DNA of 33,396 nucleotides from Clostridiales bacterium (GCA_016930575.1 JAFGGL010000056.1:1-33396), one strand, 5' to 3'; counted from the first letter of the stretch, positions 1 through 8,509 are shown. Program-made: numbers and translations. The notes: a model not told the origin generated them from the letters alone.

Positions 1-1256
1 ATTGTCGTTGATGCCCTGCACCTGCGCCCGGACATAGGGTGTATTGAGCGCACGGCGATCATCATCATCACAGAAATATTCTTCTACTTCCGTTAAACTC
101 AACAGAAATACTTGGTCTTGGGTATCTAATCCGCCGTCAGTGCCGAATAAAAAGCTGTCTTCATTGCTTATCGTAGCCGTCACGATGCTCTCCTGTTCCT
201 GCTGTGTAAATGCGGTGTTCAGGAAGTCATTGTTGAGCCAAGAACGCAGCGTAGCGTTCTCCCATGTAACGGCTTCGAACTGTTCGTGATATTTTCCGCA
301 GTCCAGGTTGTATACCGAAATCAACAATGCTTTGTTTTCATCCGAATCCAGGACGCGCCATGTAATGTATTCCATTCCATTACCATTGTCATTGTCTTGC
401 TCATATTGGCCAAACAAGACCAGCTCTCCCACGGAAGGTCCCTGTTTAGGGACTGCAGTTTCTGATGCAAGGCCATTGTTCTCCGTTAACAGGGTTGTTG
501 TTTCCACCGGGTTTGATTCCACTGATACCGGCGTTTCATCGAGAGTGGCAGTTTCGATGCCCGTCATGGTTGTATTTTCCCGGTCTCCGAAGGAGCTTTC
601 GGCGCCTAGCTTGATGTATAAAGCAGGGCGAATGGCATTGGTTAAATCGACGTCATTACCAGCTGACATGGCACAAAACAAGTTGCTCATATAGCTCGCC
701 TTGTCCGAATCTTTACCGGGCGAGCGCAGCCACCAACTTCCATATCCGTCCCAACCAACGGCGCCCTGCGCTTGGGCATAGGGTGTGCCCAGCGCATGGC
801 GATCATCATCATCATAAAAATACTCTTCTACTTCCGCCAAGCTCAACAGGAATACCCTGTCTTGGGTGTCGGGCCCGCCGTCAGTGCCGAAAATGGAGTT
901 ATCTTCATTGCTTATCACGGTAGTCATGATGAGCTCCTGCTCCTGCTCCGTGAAGGCGTTGTTCAGGAAGTCGCTGTTGAGCCACGTTCGGAGCGTTGCG
1001 CTCTCCCAGGTAACGGCTTCGAGCTGCTCGTGATATTTTCCGCAGTCCAGATTGTATACCGAAATCAACAATGCTTTATTTTCATCCAAATCCAGGACGC
1101 GCCAGTAAATAGCCTCCGCTCCGTTTGTCATGTCGTTGTCCTGTTCATAATGGCCAAAAGCAATCAGATCACCCGGGGCAAATTTCTGCGTAAGGCCTGC
1201 AGTTTCTGATGCAAGGCTATCGTTCTCCGTTAGCAGGCTTGTTGTTTCCACTGGAT
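1..1256 (-). repeat. In-frame 744-nt tandem repeat units inside the DUF6273 gene
   Basis: Sequence at 1-512 recurs at about 745-1256 with a constant offset of 744 nt (248 codons). Examples are the 22-23 nt blocks ending in CCGCAGTCCAG at 284-306 and 1028-1050, and the blocks starting AGTTTCTGATGCAAGG at 457 and 1201. The right copy is a complete unit of about 513-1256 (linker plus one DUF6273 module). The left copy continues beyond the window. Divergence is clearly lower than between either copy and the first module at about 1790-2360, so this duplication is younger. Confidence 0.85.
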
Positions 1257-2484
1257 CCATCCCCACTGTAATAAAAGGATTTCCAAGGAAATCAGCGGTT
1301 TGGGCATAACCGAACACTTCCAGAAAACCTTCAAACCCGGATTCTTCGTTTGACGACCATGTTTCGGGGCTTGAGTCCTCCACAGCATAACGTCCTGCAG
1401 GCAGCTCGATCCCTCCTATGTCCACAACCCAGTAAGCGTTTTTCACATCACCTTGCCCATCCGCGCCGATCGCCTGAAACGGACCCCATTGCAGCCCCGT
1501 TTCCGCATACAGCATCAGTTTTCCCGGCATCGCGCCGCCGCTGAGGTAATGGCAGGTTCGAATGAAGGTCACAACCGTAGCCTGTTCCAATTCGAAAAAC
1601 ACATAACATGCTTTCGCACCGTTCTGTACCGTATGGAAATTAACGTTTGACCATATTACCTCACTTTCATTTGCTTTTGTTTCAATGCCGGACTGTAATA
1701 CGGACGTGGAAGGCGCTGCAGGAGCCTCGTTCGCAGAAAAAGCGCTTTTCTCGAATTCCTGCGCGTCAACGAGATCGAGCAATTGTTGTATATTGACCCA
1801 CAAAGCAGGCCTCACTGCACGGTCTGCTTTATGGGCGCCGCGACCGCCGCGGCGGACAGAGCCAGTGCCGATCACGGTTGCCGCAGTGCTTTCGCGATCC
1901 CCGGGCGAACGCAGCCACCACCCTCCGAACCCTTCTTCCTCATAGGCTCCCTGCGCTTTTGCATATGCGGTATTCTTCGTCCGACGGGCGTCGTCGTCTT
2001 TGAAATAATCCTGTGCCTCCGCAATGCTGAGAAGAAATATCCGGTCTTGCGTATCTCCTCCGCCGTTTGTGCCATACTTCGGATTGTCATCGTTTTTTAC
2101 CGCAGTAGTCCGGACGATTTCTCGTTCTTCCTCCGTAAACGCAGTGTTCAGAAATTCGCTGTTAAGCCAATTTCGCAGCGCGCAGGTCTCCCATGTATAA
2201 CTCCCTTCCTCCGGGTTGAACGCTTTGCAGTCCAAATTGCTCTGGCTGATCAGCAGCGCCCTGTCACCTTCCACAACCAAGACTTCCCATGGAATGGATT
2301 CCATTCCATTACTCTGGTCATTGTCTTGTTCATAGTAACCAAATAAGATTTGGTCTCCTGCTGAAATGCCCTGAACATACTCGGCCGCAGATACCGTATA
2401 CAGGCACGGGGCGCTGAAGATGAGGGCCAAAGCGAGAATAATCGGGCGCACAAAGGGACGAAGACCGGATTGCGTGAACTTCAT
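1..2484 (-). CDS. Secreted multi-domain DUF6273 repeat protein, 3' end outside window
   Basis: The frame stays open for 828 codons from an ATG at 2484 down to base 1, so the C-terminus is missing. AGGAGGTG lies about 5 nt upstream of the ATG. Residues 1-34 form a signal peptide with cleavage near VSAA. Three DUF6273-type modules are visible at about residues 42-232, 438-626 and 686-828 (cut). Each has the family pattern: ALLIS, an LDC followed by TWE and a LRxWLN block, FGTDGG/YGTNGG, DTQDR(I/V)FLLS, and GxWWLRSPG, with RPAL at the end. Between modules 1 and 2 (residues about 245-420) is a beta-rich linker domain, followed by a VETT-LLTEN-type linker that recurs before module 3. DUF6273 proteins are typically extracellular and of unknown function. 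I infer a surface or secreted adhesin- or lectin-like role, but nothing here proves it. The LuxR-type gene just upstream is a candidate regulator. Confidence 0.88.
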   Translation of the reverse strand, partial: MKFTQSGLRPFVRPIILALALIFSAPCLYTVSAAEYVQGISAGDQILFGYYEQDNDQSNGMESIPWEVLVVEGDRALLISQSNLDCKAFNPEEGSYTWETCALRNWLNSEFLNTAFTEEEREIVRTTAVKNDDNPKYGTNGGGDTQDRIFLLSIAEAQDYFKDDDARRTKNTAYAKAQGAYEEEGFGGWWLRSPGDRESTAATVIGTGSVRRGGRGAHKADRAVRPALWVNIQQLLDLVDAQEFEKSAFSANEAPAAPSTSVLQSGIETKANESEVIWSNVNFHTVQNGAKACYVFFELEQATVVTFIRTCHYLSGGAMPGKLMLYAETGLQWGPFQAIGADGQGDVKNAYWVVDIGGIELPAGRYAVEDSSPETWSSNEESGFEGFLEVFGYAQTADFLGNPFITVGMDPVETTSLLTENDSLASETAGLTQKFAPGDLIAFGHYEQDNDMTNGAEAIYWRVLDLDENKALLISVYNLDCGKYHEQLEAVTWESATLRTWLNSDFLNNAFTEQEQELIMTTVISNEDNSIFGTDGGPDTQDRVFLLSLAEVEEYFYDDDDRHALGTPYAQAQGAVGWDGYGSWWLRSPGKDSDKASYMSNLFCAMSAGNDVDLTNAIRPALYIKLGAESSFGDRENTTMTGIETATLDETPVSVESNPVETTTLLTENNGLASETAVPKQGPSVGELVLFGQYEQDNDNGNGMEYITWRVLDSDENKALLISVYNLDCGKYHEQFEAVTWENATLRSWLNNDFLNTAFTQQEQESIVTATISNEDSFLFGTDGGLDTQDQVFLLSLTEVEEYFCDDDDRRALNTPYVRAQVQGINDN

Positions 2485-2671
2485 TGTGACACCTCCTTGA
2501 AAAAACGGTGTTCATTTTCCTGATTCAATATTACAGAATAATGCCGTGCGGCACACCACATCAGTATGTAGTATTTGAGTGAAATCCTGTTAACTTCCCG
2601 CTTTTTGTTATACGGAAACAAGCCTTGCGTATCCTTGTGATAAATCGATAGCTTTCATGACGCTTCTGGTC

Positions 2672-4105
2672 TTATGCGTCCGGTTTGATCTTCTCAGCCA
2701 TTACGGCGTTGATAAACTCCGCCCGGCTGCGGACGGCATACTTGGAGTATATATTCTTGACATGGAATCTGACCGTATTCTCGCTGATATGCAAATCCGA
2801 GGCGGCCGTGCGATACGTTATCCCCCGGGTCAACAGTAAAGCTATTTCTGTTTCTCTTGCCGTAAGCTTCCCTGCCATGGCGGATTCGCTGATCAGGCGA
2901 TTGCGTTCCTGCCGCGATATTCCGGAAAACTCCGTCAGGTATTCGTGAGTTCTCAGCAAGCCGGTAAGCCGCGCATACAGCGGCGGAAGCATGACGAGCG
3001 TCACGCATACGATGGCGAGCGCCAGCAGCGAAGGATAATCTCGCCCGCTTCCGAGCGCGCCCGCGATCAGCTCGCCCAGCAGTATGCCCAGAACATTGGC
3101 GAAGAGCCCGGATCCCATGATCCTGGCAGAATTCTCGTGAAATTCCAGCATCTCGCCCAGCATGGTCCACCAGAACAGATTGAATATGCCGACCGCGCCG
3201 AACATCAGCGTGTGCACGAAAAGATAGCTTAGCGCTGAGCGATCAAGCAGCATGAAGCCGATAAAGGAAAAACCGGTCATAGCGATGGCGGCGTAGAGAA
3301 TATGGGCGCGCTTTACCCTGCTCGGAAGATAGCGGACAACCATCACACCCGCGATATAGGGAACCGCCCAATACCAGCTGGTGAGCTGCTCAAGGTGTGC
3401 GAAAGCAGGAAACTGGACCTGATACATCAGCCCAACGTTTATTGCAACGATTACGATGAACAGGCACAGAAAGAATAAAGGCTTTCCAATACTCACATGG
3501 TTCTCCTGCGATCGGGCAGCCTGTCGGCTCTGCGTATCCCCATGCGGCGGAAGCCGCAGGCACAGCAAAAACATAATGCCCAACGGCAGAATTGCGAGCG
3601 CTACTCCCACTTGCGCGGAAACGGCTATGGATGCCTTGACGAGCAGGAGTAGCAGAATATAGCTTAAGGCCAGCATTTCCGCTATGGTTTTGCTGCGCTG
3701 GGTTTTCGGCGTCCCGCTTTTCAGAAAATATCCCCAGGACGCTACGCAGAATCCAGCCGTAAACGAGGATGAAAAAAGCGCGGCGTACCACCAATTCGAG
3801 GGCGGAAAGAAGAAAACGGCGGAAGCCACGGCACAGTAGGCTATGGATATCAGCATCAGCCGCTTTGCTGAGCGCATGGATTTTACAAAAAAACCGCAGA
3901 GCAGAAGCCCGGCGGAATGAGCGACGATGGAACCCAAAACGAACGGAAGAGAGGAAACCTGATAGCGATCCAGAAGCGCGTAGAGTATTTTGCCTTCGAA
4001 AGGAATGGTAAACAGCCATGCGGCAAAAAAAGCCAGGACGAGGACTGAAAGCCTTCGGACATCCAGCATGAAAATATTAAGCTTTTTATGCTTCACAGTA
4101 TTCAT
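2672..4105 (-). CDS. Membrane-bound LuxR-family transcriptional regulator with transporter-like N-terminus
   Basis: The product has 477 residues. Residues from about 15 to 390 are a string of roughly 12 hydrophobic segments resembling an MFS-type fold. The C-terminal residues 413-470 form a LuxR/GerE helix-turn-helix: LTARETEIALLL, then a recognition helix with ISENTVRFHVKNIYSK. I chose the ATG at 4105, which has GGAAGAAG about 7-9 nt upstream. A TTG at 4204 would add 33 residues with no better ribosome site. Such one-component regulators, common in Eggerthellaceae and some Clostridia, are thought to sense a small molecule or membrane state and act on nearby genes. The nearest downstream gene, 187 nt away on the same strand, is the DUF6273 protein, which is the obvious candidate target (inference). 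Confidence 0.85.
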   Translation of the reverse strand: MNTVKHKKLNIFMLDVRRLSVLVLAFFAAWLFTIPFEGKILYALLDRYQVSSLPFVLGSIVAHSAGLLLCGFFVKSMRSAKRLMLISIAYCAVASAVFFFPPSNWWYAALFSSSFTAGFCVASWGYFLKSGTPKTQRSKTIAEMLALSYILLLLLVKASIAVSAQVGVALAILPLGIMFLLCLRLPPHGDTQSRQAARSQENHVSIGKPLFFLCLFIVIVAINVGLMYQVQFPAFAHLEQLTSWYWAVPYIAGVMVVRYLPSRVKRAHILYAAIAMTGFSFIGFMLLDRSALSYLFVHTLMFGAVGIFNLFWWTMLGEMLEFHENSARIMGSGLFANVLGILLGELIAGALGSGRDYPSLLALAIVCVTLVMLPPLYARLTGLLRTHEYLTEFSGISRQERNRLISESAMAGKLTARETEIALLLTRGITYRTAASDLHISENTVRFHVKNIYSKYAVRSRAEFINAVMAEKIKPDA

Positions 4106-4222
4106 GGTTTCGCTTCTTCCGATGAGCCGCCATATAGCGCTTTTCTCCGTACCGTTCGAATAACCAATTGCCTTTATTCTATATGACAATGGGGATTTAC
4201 GCAATTCTTTCGGCAGCCCCGC

Positions 4223-4671
4223 TCAGACGTTCAGGCTTTCAAAGAACTGAACGGCGCCCTGTATATCTTCCGCATTGGGCCTGCCCTTGTTCACGCCGCC
4301 CACCAAGCGGAGGGGCCGAAGGTATCCAGCCCGACGCTCCAGTAAAAGCCGCAGGGTTCAAAGCCCTGGTCGCGGAGCAGGGCCGTGAAGCGCTGGCCGT
4401 ACTTGGCGCCCTCGTCGTCGCCGCAGGTGTAGACGGCAAACGCTTTGCGCCCGTCCCCCTGCAGGCCGCTGAGCGCTTTTCACACGCTGCGGTGCGGCTT
4501 TCCGGCGTACACGCCCGAGGCGATACCGACGGTGTCGAACTGTGCGATATCGAAGTCGTCCTCGCCCGCCTTTGCCAGCACCACATCCGGATCTGCCTGA
4601 ACGATTGCGTCCAGCAGCTTTTTGGTGTTCCCGTGATGGGGAGAGCGGTAGAGTATGATAGTCTTTGGCAT
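4223..4671 (-). pseudogene. Flavodoxin-family protein, broken by a stop and a frameshift
   Basis: An ATG at 4671 has AAAGGAG about 7 nt upstream. The protein begins with a flavodoxin FMN-phosphate loop (ILYRSPHHGNTKKL) and continues to the GVYAGKPH segment. An in-frame TGA then sits at 4480-4482. Beyond it the same frame goes on as KALSGLQGDGRKAFAVYTCGD, so reading through is clearly homologous. A second lesion lies at the G run 4312-4315 (C run on the coding strand): one base is missing between FGP and RLVGGVNKG, and the natural end is the TGA at 4223-4225. The repaired length of 149 residues is normal for this single-domain family, whose members are FMN electron carriers. It follows dppA by 41 nt and may once have been co-transcribed with it. 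Two sequencing errors are possible but less likely than decay. Confidence 0.8.
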
Positions 4672-4712
4672 ATGACTGCTCCTTTCACAAAACCCGAACG
4701 AAAACAAGGCGT

Positions 4713-5510
4713 TTACAGCAGCCAGAAAAACATCTTCATAACGTCCATATAGTCATCCGCTTCGTATACGACGGTCGTATCATCCTTGTGTGCGATGCCG
4801 GGGTAGTTCAGGGCCTTGGCTGCCATAGCGTGTTCCTTGTAGCAGATCTCGATACGGAAGCGTTCCGGCATGGGGCAAAGGCCGGCTTTTTTATACCCTT
4901 TCACCGCGTTTTCGACCGCTTCGCGGATTTTGACGATGGCCGTATGCGGATGCAAGCACACCGCGCCGCCGCCGAGCCCCTCGTTGACCGCCACCGTGTG
5001 AATGCCCGGATACGCGGCCTTTGCCGCTTTGCAAAGCCCGGCGTCGCCCGATACGAAAAGAACGGGAACCTTGTAATACGCGGCGGTCATTGCGTTGATG
5101 TCGAATTCGGAGAGGGGTTCGCCGTTGCACGTGACGGATTGCAGCTTCGGGTTCATGGTATGGGACAACGGGCTGGCGTTTGAGCCCGCGGCGGCATGAT
5201 AGCCGATGAAAACCGCGCCGTCATATCCCTCATCGATGCCCGCCACCATCATCTCCGGGGCCTCCGTCCAGCCGCGCAGCAGCTTCGTTTTCTCCGGAAG
5301 CATATCGGGGATGATATTGCGTGCCGTATAATGCGCGTCCTTCACCAGCACCTCGTCCGCGCCCGCGGCCAGCGCGCCTTCGCAGGCGGCGGCGACTTCT
5401 TTGGTCATTTGCTCCTGAAAATACCGGTATTCCGGCTGATCGGCCGAGCCCTCGTTCCAATGGATGGAGCCGGTGATTCCCTCGATATCGGCGGACAGAT
5501 AGATCTTCAT
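4713..5510 (-). CDS. dppA: M55-family D-aminopeptidase (DppA-like)
   Basis: The 265-residue product matches the zinc D-aminopeptidase family in length and motifs. It opens with MKIYLSADIEGITG, giving metal ligands D8 and E10. KDAH ends at H60, FIGYH gives H105, SHTMN follows at 116-120, and NGEPLSE carries a candidate Glu at 135. These correspond to the D-E-H-H-E zinc set known from Bacillus DppA. No Cys is seen in the active-site stretch 110-120, where Bacillus DppA has one. The enzyme cleaves D-Ala-containing dipeptides, probably from peptidoglycan turnover. No signal peptide is present, so it is cytoplasmic. The ribosome site AAGGGGGCG precedes the ATG. The dpp transporter genes that often accompany it are not in this window. 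Confidence 0.9.
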   Translation of the reverse strand: MKIYLSADIEGITGSIHWNEGSADQPEYRYFQEQMTKEVAAACEGALAAGADEVLVKDAHYTARNIIPDMLPEKTKLLRGWTEAPEMMVAGIDEGYDGAVFIGYHAAAGSNASPLSHTMNPKLQSVTCNGEPLSEFDINAMTAAYYKVPVLFVSGDAGLCKAAKAAYPGIHTVAVNEGLGGGAVCLHPHTAIVKIREAVENAVKGYKKAGLCPMPERFRIEICYKEHAMAAKALNYPGIAHKDDTTVVYEADDYMDVMKMFFWLL

Positions 5511-5712
5511 AGATACGCCCCCTTTTCCAGCCGTAGTTCGCTGCGAAAGCGAGCTTTCCCTGCCTCTATTCCCAGCCGAAACAAGACGATGAAGATACGC
5601 ATCGGCATATGTTACGGCGGTAATCGGCTACGGGCATAGAAGGACGAACGGCTGTACGCTGCATATGCCGCCGTACGCCGCGGATGATTTACAAAGAATT
5701 TTACCGCGAGTG

Positions 5713-5741
5713 TTGCAAAAATATTACAAATTTGTTATATT
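5713..5741 (+). promoter_or_regulatory. Sigma-A-type promoter of the reductase/secreted-protein operon
   Basis: TTGCAA (5713-5718) and TATATT (5736-5741) are separated by exactly 17 nt, in an AT-rich island inside GC-rich flanks. It lies about 40 nt upstream of the reductase start. The rest of the 5511-5782 gap shows no gene. Confidence 0.65.
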
Positions 5742-5782
5742 TAGAGGGATGAAAGGAGCGCCGCGCACGCGGCATCATCAAA

Positions 5783-6625
5783 ATGAGAGATATCGCGATA
5801 CTCGGAAAAGGCCCTGCTGGACTCAGCTGCGCCATCACGGCGCGGATGCGCGGCCTGGACGCGCTGATGATCGCGCCGAAAATCAACCTGAGCTGGCTTG
5901 CGCGCACCGACCGCGTGGACAACTATCCGGGATTGAAAGAAGTATCCGGCGCGGATCTTCTCAAGGCCTTTGAGGACCAGGCGGCCTCAATGGGCGCCCA
6001 GACCATGCACGGCACGGTGCGCCAGATCCTGCCCACGGACAGCGGCTTCATGCTGCTGGTGGAAAACGACGTGGTGGAAGCTAAAACCGTCGTGCTCGCC
6101 ATGGGCGCCGCCAAACCCAAGCTGCTCCCCGGAGAGGAAGAACTCATCGGCGCGGGCGTCAGCTACTGCGCGACCTGCGACGGCCACTTCTACAAGGGCA
6201 AATCGATCGCAGTGTTCTCCGAAAACGACCAGGGAGTCGAGGAGGCTGAATTCCTGCGGGATATCGTGGGCAAGATGGATTATTATCCGGTAAAGAAGCA
6301 CGACGTTCCCGGGGACTTCAACGTGATCGACGAACGTCCGACGGCCCTGTATCAAACGGACGGCGGCGTCGGCGTCGAAACGAAAGAAACCAAACGAAGC
6401 TACGACGGCGTATTCGTCTTCCGTACGGGCATGCCCCTGAGCATGCTGCTGGAAGGGCTTGCCATGCAGGACGCAGGCATCGCCGTGGACCGCAGTATGC
6501 GAACCAACATTCCGGGGGTATTCGCCGCAGGGGACTGCACGGGCAAACCGCTGCAGGTGGCAAAGGCCGTGGGCGAGGGCAACGTCGCCGCGATCGCCGC
6601 CGCGGAGTATATCCAAAAAGGATGA
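5783..6625 (+). CDS. Thioredoxin-reductase-like flavoprotein lacking NADPH motifs
   Basis: The product has 280 residues. The N-terminal FAD fold shows GKGPAG (8-13), and the C-terminal FAD motif is AAGDCTGKPLQVAKAVGEG (248-266). The redox disulfide is CATC at 129-132, as in low-molecular-weight thioredoxin reductases. The middle domain is about 30 residues shorter than usual. Where NADPH-dependent enzymes have GGGxSA and an HRR cluster, this one reads SENDQGVEEAEF and YYPVKK. It should therefore bind FAD and reduce a disulfide partner but probably does not use NADPH. Ferredoxin-dependent flavin thioredoxin reductases of clostridia are the known precedent, so that is my best assignment (inference). 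No thioredoxin gene lies nearby. The ribosome site is weak; the ATG was chosen because GKGPAG follows at the normal distance. Confidence 0.85.
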   Translation: MRDIAILGKGPAGLSCAITARMRGLDALMIAPKINLSWLARTDRVDNYPGLKEVSGADLLKAFEDQAASMGAQTMHGTVRQILPTDSGFMLLVENDVVEAKTVVLAMGAAKPKLLPGEEELIGAGVSYCATCDGHFYKGKSIAVFSENDQGVEEAEFLRDIVGKMDYYPVKKHDVPGDFNVIDERPTALYQTDGGVGVETKETKRSYDGVFVFRTGMPLSMLLEGLAMQDAGIAVDRSMRTNIPGVFAAGDCTGKPLQVAKAVGEGNVAAIAAAEYIQKG

Positions 6626-6695
6626 AACAGACAATCCGAACCGTATGATGGATGACGGCGGCAACGATCCGCCGGAGAAATGGGAGGAAACCTTC

Positions 6696-7736
6696 ATGAA
6701 GAAACGCGCATTCCGTACAGTACTTGCTTTCGCGTTTACCCTTTGCCTGCTGGCGGGTATAACCGGCGCCTATGCCATGGAAGATGTCAGCGGCGCTGAT
6801 TATCTGGCGATGCGCCCGGTGATGGACCTGGTGGCGAGCGCCGCGATCAGCGCCAGCGATTTTCCGACAGTGGTCAGCGACGAGATGAGCACGCTGGACC
6901 AGAACTTCGTAACCTTCTTCTTCTCCAACGGTTTGAAAGCCTCGCTTTTAGGCATTACGGACGCTACGCTTTCAGACGTCGCGCTGCAGGAGCAGTTGCT
7001 CAAGAGCGTGTTCTCCGCAAAGCTGCCCGCGCTGGATGCGATCACCCCGGTGGAAACCTCGGATGATTATACCGGCTTCCTGCCCGTGAAGCGGGAAACG
7101 GCGGATAACGGGGATGTCTACCTGATCGGTGAAGTGTATCGCGGATCAATGCCCATCGGGCAGATGAGCGCCGTGGAGTATCCGACGCTTGCGTGGGAAG
7201 ACCGCGCGATCTATACCCTGAGCGCCGATGATACCGCGCTTGGCGGATACAGGGTAGACGGGTTCTCCGTCGGCTCTGAACTGCTGATGGAGATGCAGTT
7301 GCAGGATTATACCAACGCGATCCTGATGGAGTATATCAATACCAAACTCGGGTTCTCCATCCTGTATCCCAGCCTCTTCACCGACCAATATGTAATCGAG
7401 AGCGCGGACGGCGCCAGCGCGGCCCTGCCCGACGGCAGCGCTAGCTTTTTGATCAAGCGCATGGATAACGCAAGCAACGCGACCCTGGACGAGTACGCGT
7501 GGGAAATGGCGGCCGTCGCCGGAGACGCGCGCGTGAACATCAACGAGATGTTCTCGCAGGTGACCATCGCCTATGAGACCGAAGCCGGAAACTCGGTGTT
7601 TACGGTGTATGTCGTCACCGACGACTATATCTACATGGCGCAGCTTGCCTACCCCACGAACCAGTCCGTAATCTACAGCATGTATACCGAGTACCTGGAA
7701 AACTCCTTTGTCGTCAACGAGGTCAGCGTAGGATAG
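6696..7736 (+). CDS. Secreted protein of unknown function
   Basis: The ATG at 6696 follows GGGAGGAAACCTTC. An upstream in-frame ATG at 6459 lies inside the reductase gene and is rejected. The 346-residue product starts with a signal peptide (KKRAFRTVLAFAF, hydrophobic core, cleavage near AYA-ME). There is no Cys in a lipobox position, and the mature part has no Cys. The C-terminal half (from about 210) contains GFSILYPS, a pattern seen in extracytoplasmic PsbP-like or DUF-type domains that begin with a description of a beta sheet, followed by alternating beta segments. I do not recognise the family. It lies 70 nt after the reductase with no terminator between, and 9 nt before another secreted protein, so the three are probably one operon. 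Confidence 0.75.
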   Translation: MKKRAFRTVLAFAFTLCLLAGITGAYAMEDVSGADYLAMRPVMDLVASAAISASDFPTVVSDEMSTLDQNFVTFFFSNGLKASLLGITDATLSDVALQEQLLKSVFSAKLPALDAITPVETSDDYTGFLPVKRETADNGDVYLIGEVYRGSMPIGQMSAVEYPTLAWEDRAIYTLSADDTALGGYRVDGFSVGSELLMEMQLQDYTNAILMEYINTKLGFSILYPSLFTDQYVIESADGASAALPDGSASFLIKRMDNASNATLDEYAWEMAAVAGDARVNINEMFSQVTIAYETEAGNSVFTVYVVTDDYIYMAQLAYPTNQSVIYSMYTEYLENSFVVNEVSVG

Positions 7737-7745
7737 GTGCGACTG

Positions 7746-8495
7746 ATGAAGCGGTTCCTGAGCGTTCTTTTGGCGCTGTTGATGCTGCCCGTAGCGGGCG
7801 CATTGGCGCAAAGCGAACAGCCGGATTCCTCCCTGCTCGGCGTGGTGTATTACCCGCGCGGAAGCACCGAGGAAACGGCTTCGTTTGCGTTTCGCTACCG
7901 TCTGCCGCAGTTTTCCGCCGAACAGCCGCAATACGAAGCCGTTAACCAATACTTCGCGTCTTATGCGGCGGACGTCGTGGAGACCCTGATACCCGCGACG
8001 ATCGGCGCGCTGGACGAACTTCCGGCAAGCGGTGAACCGGAGTATTATGTGGACCTGGATTACCGGATCACGGCCAGTACCGGGGATCACCTGAGCGTTC
8101 TTCTCAACAGCCAGCAGTTTCTGGGGAATACGCTGACGGAACAATGGGTGTCCGTCGTATTCGCGCAGGACGGCATCTACGCCGGACAGCCGATCTCGCT
8201 TTCCCAGGCCATGGGGCTTGAGCAGGAGAGCGGCGCCGGGGATGTGGCGTCGGAACTGGTTTACGGGCTGGTCTGGCAGATCATCCGCTATGAAACCGAC
8301 GCGATGCGGGGCGCATATTTCCCCGATCTGACGGAGGAGGAATACCGCCTCGCGTTCTCGCCGCAGGACGATTTCTATTTCGACGAGGACGGGAATTTCG
8401 TCTTTTTCATCCAGGCGGGCACCGTAGCCGGCGAGGTGGAAGGCGTGCTGACCTATCCGTTTTCCCTGGCCGAACTCCTGAGTGGAATTGTTTAG
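7746..8495 (+). CDS. Secreted DUF3298/RsiV-like protein
   Basis: The product is 249 residues from the ATG at 7746. A GTG at 7737, directly after the upstream stop, would add three residues. A signal peptide (MKRFLSVLLALLMLPVAGALA) is followed by a mature domain with the layout of DUF3298 (RsiV C-terminal) proteins. These are RYRLPQF..., a central beta strand with LSVLLNSQQFLGNT, the FAQDGIYAGQPISLSQAMG turn, and a closing FYFDEDGNFVFFIQAGTVA...YPFSLAEL. In RsiV this fold binds lysozyme, but many family members are uncharacterised and no sigma factor gene is near. No Cys and no membrane anchor apart from the signal. Last gene of the operon that starts with the reductase; a terminator follows. 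Confidence 0.72.
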   Translation: MKRFLSVLLALLMLPVAGALAQSEQPDSSLLGVVYYPRGSTEETASFAFRYRLPQFSAEQPQYEAVNQYFASYAADVVETLIPATIGALDELPASGEPEYYVDLDYRITASTGDHLSVLLNSQQFLGNTLTEQWVSVVFAQDGIYAGQPISLSQAMGLEQESGAGDVASELVYGLVWQIIRYETDAMRGAYFPDLTEEEYRLAFSPQDDFYFDEDGNFVFFIQAGTVAGEVEGVLTYPFSLAELLSGIV

Positions 8496-8509
8496 CAGCT
8501 GTGCGGATA

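Noticed and set aside
4106-4204. TTG start extending the LuxR-type protein by 33 residues
   Set aside because: The ATG at 4105 has a ribosome site and begins just before the first membrane segment; the extension has neither.
4480-4482. TGA in the flavodoxin read as selenocysteine or as a sense codon
   Set aside because: The position is a helix residue in the family, not a catalytic Cys, a second lesion follows, and other genes end normally with TGA.
5600-5676. Two GCATATG elements near the dppA and reductase divergent gap
   Set aside because: CATATG is self-complementary and the flanking matches are short, so a functional inverted repeat is not supported.
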